Shown here piece after piece: positions 58,750-64,000 of a stretch of DNA of 64,000 bases. Under the pieces are notes generated by a model. That model saw nothing but the letters and a program-made list of their open reading frames with translations. It was not told the origin of the DNA and did no database searches. The DNA comes from Gerris lacustris. Its lineage: Eukaryota; Arthropoda; Insecta; Hemiptera; Gerridae. The first letter of the stretch is position 1. Each line of letters opens with the position of its first letter. The stretch spans positions 33,938,205 to 34,002,204 of the forward strand of contig OX578276.1 in NCBI GenBank assembly GCA_951217055.1, written 5' to 3'. A program made the translations under genes and the position numbers.

Positions 58750-59446
58750 TGAGGAGCCTTGTATCAAAGACGGACTTTCGACATTTTTTTCCGAATTTTA
58801 GTTATCGATTGTTTCTTATAGATTTTTGGCTGCTGCATCAGATTCTGCTATCCATTTGCATAAAAAATGACCAGAAAAGGGGTAAAAATGCAATAATATT
58901 TGTAGTTTTGTTTCAAATACAGACAAGTCAACATACGTTTTGCTTCAAAAGTGGACATAACCGAAACAGCCAATCAGGAGGCTGCATTTTACTAACTCGG
59001 TCCTATGATGCACTGTGGGTTTTAGCATCTGAATACCTACTCCTTCCATTTTGTCTTACATGTTTAGAAAAATGATACCCTGAGGGGAAATCGAGAAATC
59101 AATTTTAGCTCTAAATTTGGGGGCACTACCCCCTAAGAACTCTGAAAAACGTGAAACAAATTATTTATCCAATATTATTATTCTAACCATTATTTTCAAC
59201 GTCATTTTGCTTCAAAAACGGACAAAACCTTGTTTTTGTTTCAAAAGCGGACAACTCCATTTAGCAGCTAAAATATCAAAGAAATTCACGTTTTCAGTAC
59301 TTCTAACTAGTTTTGAGTTTATTAAGAATCTACAGAAAAAAAACAAAACATTACTCTAGCACCTGTAGAATTTGAGCTACAGTTTTTCGGCTCTCCTGTA
59401 AAATTTTGAAATGTGCTCTTGTCTGTCTTTGATACTAAGCTCCTCA
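58750..59446. mobile_element. Twin 700-bp inverted-repeat element, copy 2
   Basis: Same ends and interior as 53241-53942; a small deletion near 59250 removes part of the AACTCCACTT block. 59447-60541 shows no gene or clear repeat. Confidence 0.85.
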
Positions 59447-60549
59447 TATAATATAGTGATATATTATATCACTGAACATTTAGGACCTGACATGGGCGTT
59501 GCTGTTAGACCTGTTGCTTGGAATTGCAACAGTGCTATTAGACCTTAACCCTTTTGCTGCTTGGGACTCTGAGAGGAATTGTACTCCTGGGTGAGACCCT
59601 TTCTATCTTAAACAGTCCCTTTTTGCAGCAATTTTTTACACCTTTGCCACTGTTTATCCAAACTTTTTCAGTTTCCTATTGACAATTTAAACATATTGTT
59701 TAATAAAACTAGGTGGCTCCTTACTTGCATGCCATTCAACGGAAGACAGCCACTGTCCAATGAATTCACAACTTAGGGTGCCATGTACCCCTCCCCGTCG
59801 CAGAACAACCTTATGTGGAGATATAAAGCATTAAATTGAACTTATGAATAAAGACAATATTAATTTATTATGTAATGAATATGCTAACTCTCAAATCAAT
59901 GTTTGGTATTACGACATGGTTGCTATTTTCGCCATTCTCCTTATGAAATATTAAAAATATACCTAATACTTTATAGACTTCAAAATTAGAATTAAAACAA
60001 CTATTAAAGACAAGTAAAATGAAAAATAATGCTCTACCATAGAATTAGGAATGTAGAAGACGTTTCGTGCCATAATTAGCTAATATGTCCAAAAAAGCTG
60101 TGATGTTAAAGGTTTAAACAAAAAGCACTGGGTCTATAGATGGAGAGAGTGTGCAGTTCGCATTATCTCTTTCCAACCAAAAAGGGGAGGAACTTCTATA
60201 GTTTAGTTTACTTTTCTCTTTCTTACACACTGGACTCGGATTTGTTTACAGAACTTTTTTTTAAGAAAGATACTGACTGTTCACTTTTTTGTTTAAAATT
60301 TATAGAATAATTCTTAATTATCTGAATATAATATAAGTAAACAAAAAATAATAATAATATGAAAGTAAAAGCTTATAATAAGTAACCCAACAACTAGGTG
60401 GCGGAGGGTTGAACAGAGGTCAAGTGCATTAACCTTCAAAAATGTCCAGTTGTGCAAGAATTAATAATTTTTTAAAAATAAAATCACAGAGGTGTCATCT
60501 AGCCACACAAAGGACTCAGTAATACCACAAAGAATCACTAGGGTTTACA

Positions 60550-61302
60550 TAGGGAGACCGTAAGTCCCGTTTTGACCAGGACAGTCCCATTATTTTAAGC
60601 TTTTGAAGGCGTTTTAAACAATGTCCTTTTTTTAAAAAAAAAAAATGGGATTTTTCCAGAAAATCTGGAAAATGAAAAATTTGTCCCATACTTAATGAGT
60701 TGGAGATGTTTCCAATTTTAGTAAATATGTTATTTATTAACTGTTTGGTTCTCGAATGTGTGATATTTTTTACTCATCATCATTTTGAAAAGGAAAAAAA
60801 AAGAAAAATACTAGGTCTTCACACAAAGCATCTGCATTATGTATCTTTTTACATAACAAAAATTATTTGACTAGCATTTCGATAAATTCAATCTTATTTT
60901 TAAACTATTTATTTCTTTAATTTAAAGGAAAATAATGGAAAGTTAGCGTTATAGTTTAGGTTAAGGTTAGTACTTTTTGACCTAACCTTATTATAACCTT
61001 CCGTCATTACCCTAAACGTGACACTTCATTATAATGTAAAAAGGAACGGTTAAAAATAAAAAGGAAGTAAATCGGACAGTATGAAATAAGTGGGCCAAAT
61101 AGTGCAGATTTACCAGTTGATGTCCAAAGAGAAAATGTTATCTAAAGCATGCATATTTTTCCTTAAAATTCCCAAAATGTTCCTAGGGCACCCAGATCAC
61201 CCCTCTTTTGTTTGGCGGCTGCAATAACTCAAACACCCCTCCCCTCCTCCCTCTCCCAATTCCAATGTCCCGTTTTGGACTAAGCTTTTTATGGCCACCC
61301 TA
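60550..61302. mobile_element. hAT-type element with 8-bp target duplication, 753 bp
   Basis: Ends TAGGGAGACCGTAA and, inverted, TAGGGTGGCCATAA, with GTCCCGTTTTG near each end. Perfect 8-bp target duplication GGTTTACA at 60542-60549 and 61303-61310. No transposase. Confidence 0.85.
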
Positions 61303-61403
61303 GGTTTACAACTATGTTGCAATTATAGAAATAGATGTTAAAATATAGCCTTTTTATTTTAAAAACAAAAAAAAAAGAAGATAAACACTATCATAATTGT
61401 TAA

Positions 61404-61413
61404 TTTATTTATT
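61404..61413 (-). promoter_or_regulatory. Poly(A) signal candidate for MFAP1
   Basis: Two overlapping AATAAA hexamers on the minus strand, about 90-97 nt after the MFAP1 stop. This is a normal place for a short 3' UTR, and no rival signal lies closer. Confidence 0.55.
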
Positions 61414-61500
61414 TTACAAGTCTTTACATTAAAAAAAAAAAAAAACTATATACAAGATATCCAAAAATTATAAAGGAGATTGAGCTGGATTTGAGATAGT

Positions 61501-63284
61501 TCACTTGCGTTTCTTCGATGGTCTATCAAAATTTTGTTTCATACCCGCTGCTTGATTGTTATGGAACTTGATATTCTGAGCAGTATCAGATACCCACGGG
61601 GAGTCAAATTGTGTTGTATCTTGGTCCACAAGATGTGTGTACTTGGTACGACCACTTCGTCCGAAGTTCTTGACCTGCATCACACGAGGCAGAATTGTCT
61701 TGTCAAAGTGATCTTCCAGAGTAGCTTCTGAGAAGTCTCTTTTGTATATCTCATCATCCCTGTCCTGAAAATTTAGAAAATAAGTGTCAATTAATAGTTT
61801 CAATCAAATTCGGTCAGATAAAATAACCAGGATTTTTTTTGAGAGAATAATAATATTCTAAGAGATGTGTTCCATATCCTAAACTGAAAACTTTGGGGGT
61901 GTCCAGATACAGAGTTCAGGTAAGAAACAAGGTTTTTGGGTGGATGTCACAAATTCAACTGATTAATATTTTAATAAAGTTGTTATAAAATCAAGCATAC
62001 AATGTGGTAACTTAATAACTAAAAATAAATATAGGGATGATTAATTCACACTGGTGGTTTAAATCTAAAATAATCGGCACTTTTAGATTGTTACTCCCCA
62101 TATAAAAGACAAAAGAGGGGAGTAACAATCTAAAGATGTTCATAATGTTCATCTTTAGACCGTTACTCCCCTAATAAAGACAAAAGTGTGATGTTCCTTT
62201 GTCCAAAAGTACATTGGACTAAACGTCACTTTTTCTTAATAGTTATTTAGTCAAAGTAATTTATATTCTAAAAAAAACACAAGGGAGTAAAAGTCTGAAG
62301 AAGTGTCAAATACTTAATCTATAATTTTCATACTAATTACAATAAGACGACCGTTTTAATACTGAAACGATTGTAATGTGTATGAACATTATAGTTAGAT
62401 TATTTTAGATTTAACTACCAGTGTGTTTTTATTGAAGTGTCTGTAACTTATAATTGTTTGAATACCACAAAATATTGGTCAATGAAACCAATATTTTTAC
62501 TAAAAATAAAATAAATGTATAAGAACTCCTTGCCAAAGTTCATGAATTAAATGCAAAATATTTAAATAACCCTTGAATACTGATTGTGCTTATCTTGTAT
62601 TCACAAACCTTTGTTGTTTTGACTAACGTTGATTTTTAAGGTCTAATTTGGAGAATAATCAAATTTTTTCCTAATTTTATGTGACTTTAACTGATATATC
62701 ACAATATATTTATAACATTTTGTAATTAATAACATTCTAATAACTAATTATTAGTTTTGGGGTAACTACATACATTTTGTTACAACTAATTACATTTTGT
62801 AAGTACCATGGGAGCAAAAAGTCATTGCACCCTTGCTATAATTAACTCCCTTGGCTATGCCTCGGGATTAAACTTCATGGTGCCTGAGTTGCAGCCGAGG
62901 GAACCAACTAGATAACTCCCTCAGCTATATGGTTCTATAGGCTCTGCCTCAGGAACCAACAAAAACGCTCAGGGTGTAATGACTTTGTTTCCTCCCTCGG
63001 TGGGTAAATAGCTATTTTCTTGGCTATGTTAATTCTTCAAAATCGATAAAGATGCATTTATGACGAGGAAATTAAACATAACAAATAAATTAATTGGAAT
63101 ATGTGATATATATATAATAGTTACCAAGAAGAAAGCTCCACGGTGGTAGTATTTCTGCATGAACTTGTATTTTCCTTTAACTGCTTTGTTAGTGATGAGT
63201 TTGGGATTACTACGGAATTCATTCCTTCTCTCTTCTTCAGTCATAGTGTGAAGTCTCTCTATCTCTAGCCGTTCCTTCTCAATC
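61501..63284 (-). CDS. MFAP1: MFAP1, spliceosome B-complex protein, last two exons (5' part outside window)
   Basis: Exons: 63284-63125 (160 nt, starting with the last base of a split codon) and 61764-61501 (264 nt, stop TGA). Junctions are GTAACT/TTTTCAG and in frame. The translation reads [20 protein letters not shown], then [20 protein letters not shown] and RGAFFL, joined to [20 protein letters not shown], then [20 protein letters not shown], ending RPSKKRK. These are hallmark blocks of the C-terminal domain of microfibrillar-associated protein 1, which despite its name is a nuclear pre-mRNA splicing factor of the U4/U6.U5 tri-snRNP and B complex and works with PRP38. The basic end looks like a nuclear localisation signal. 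About 140 C-terminal residues are present; the upstream exons lie past 64000. It converges on SMC2. Confidence 0.95.
62085..62305. repeat. Hairpin repeat family, copy 3
   Basis: TTTTAGATTGTTACTCCCC, GAGTAACAATCTAAAG, GTGTGATGTTCCTTTGTCC, AAGTACATTGGACTAAACG in the family order. In the MFAP1 last intron. Confidence 0.75.
62810..62996. mobile_element. MITE in the MFAP1 intron
   Basis: GGGAGCAAAAAGTCATTGCA at left, inverted at right as GGGAGGAAACAAAGTCATTA; CACCC follows on both. Inside, GGCTATGCCTCGG and GCCGAGGGA recur. 187 bp, non-coding. Confidence 0.7.
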
Positions 63285-64000
63285 CTGACAAACAGATAAC
63301 AATCCAGTCAGACAATAGTAATTCAATAGCCGTAAAAGATTGGTGACAAAAAAATAAACCATAAGTTAATTGGAAAAAAATTTATGAAAAATGGCAAATT
63401 GATCGTGATGTTTAGATTTATAATTTCAAATTTATGTTTAGATCCCAAAATGTTTTTGTAAAGGGGGTTAAGTGAATCAGTGAGCAGTTAAGAACCATTC
63501 TGAGACTGCCTTAGACTCAATGTGAATCATAGTGAATTTTTTTGAAAGAATAGAGAATTTCTTCAGAAATCAATTCAACCAAAATTTCAATTAATCAATT
63601 TCTTAAAACAAATCCTCCAGGGAATGACCAGAAATATATGCATAGGAACACAATTCTCATGCATGATAAAATGTCAGTAACAAAATTTGTATGACTACAG
63701 TTGGACCAAGAAAAGAGTTTACTTGGACAGTGTGGGAAAAGCAGTAAAAATAGGAAAGGGAGCCAATGAGGACTCGTGATTTTTATGCCTAAAAGGTCGA
63801 GCCAAATAGTCAAACAAAAATATCACTGGCAGAGGCATTAAAGATAACTTTTTATTTAAAGATAAACAATTCTTGGTGAATGAATTTGATCAATTACTTT
63901 GCAAAATGTAATTCAATTTATACAAACAATTTTAGATTCAACTCATCTTTAATAGTTGTTTAAAAGATATAAAAAAGTAACAGTCCTCTTTGATTTTTTT
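63285..64000 (-). other. MFAP1 intron, continuing past the window
   Basis: No exon with MFAP1 similarity and no repeat recognised. An open frame at 63595-63813 (minus) has no family resemblance. Confidence 0.5.

Overview
This is eukaryotic nuclear DNA, AT-rich by eye, with split genes, GT-AG introns and dense non-coding repeats. The gene content (condensin SMC2, the spliceosomal protein MFAP1 and a giant disordered nuclear-type protein), together with many short DNA transposons of hAT, Tc1/mariner and piggyBac type, fits an invertebrate metazoan, most likely an insect. No sequence here fixes the order or species. There are no bacterial operons, CRISPR arrays or phage genes.

Layout. (1) 1-4084 is downstream of the first gene and holds hAT- and pogo-type miniature elements. 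(2) 4085-20426, minus strand: a four-exon gene for a protein of about 2252 residues. It has a basic Ser/Thr-Pro-rich N-terminus, a very long acidic disordered middle with a 13-copy 27-residue repeat, and a C-terminal RRM-like fold split over three exons. Its 6.5 kb first intron (13963-20417) is full of transposons. (3) 20427-24284 is the divergent intergenic space. It ends in a foldback element carrying six perfect TATCGATA sites just upstream of SMC2. (4) 24285-56341, plus strand: SMC2, rebuilt as 20 exons, 3522 nt of coding sequence and 1173 residues spread over 32 kb. Every junction keeps frame; one intron uses a GC donor. The introns hold tandem arrays, palindromes, tRNA-like foldback elements and a decayed mariner. 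(5) 56342-61500: the SMC2 3' side, with three large inverted-repeat elements. (6) 61501-63284 onward, minus strand: the last two exons of MFAP1, whose 5' part lies beyond the window.

The gene order is convergent between SMC2 and MFAP1 and divergent between the RRM gene and SMC2. SMC2 (chromosome condensation) and MFAP1 (pre-mRNA splicing) are conserved housekeeping genes. The RRM-like giant protein is the least familiar gene.

The most interesting non-coding signals are: a family of inverted-repeat elements built around a 73-nt tRNA-like sequence; several hairpins with hammerhead-ribozyme-like core pieces; the DRE-like cluster at the SMC2 promoter; a perfect palindrome with 83-bp arms; and tandem arrays that amplify a transposon end.
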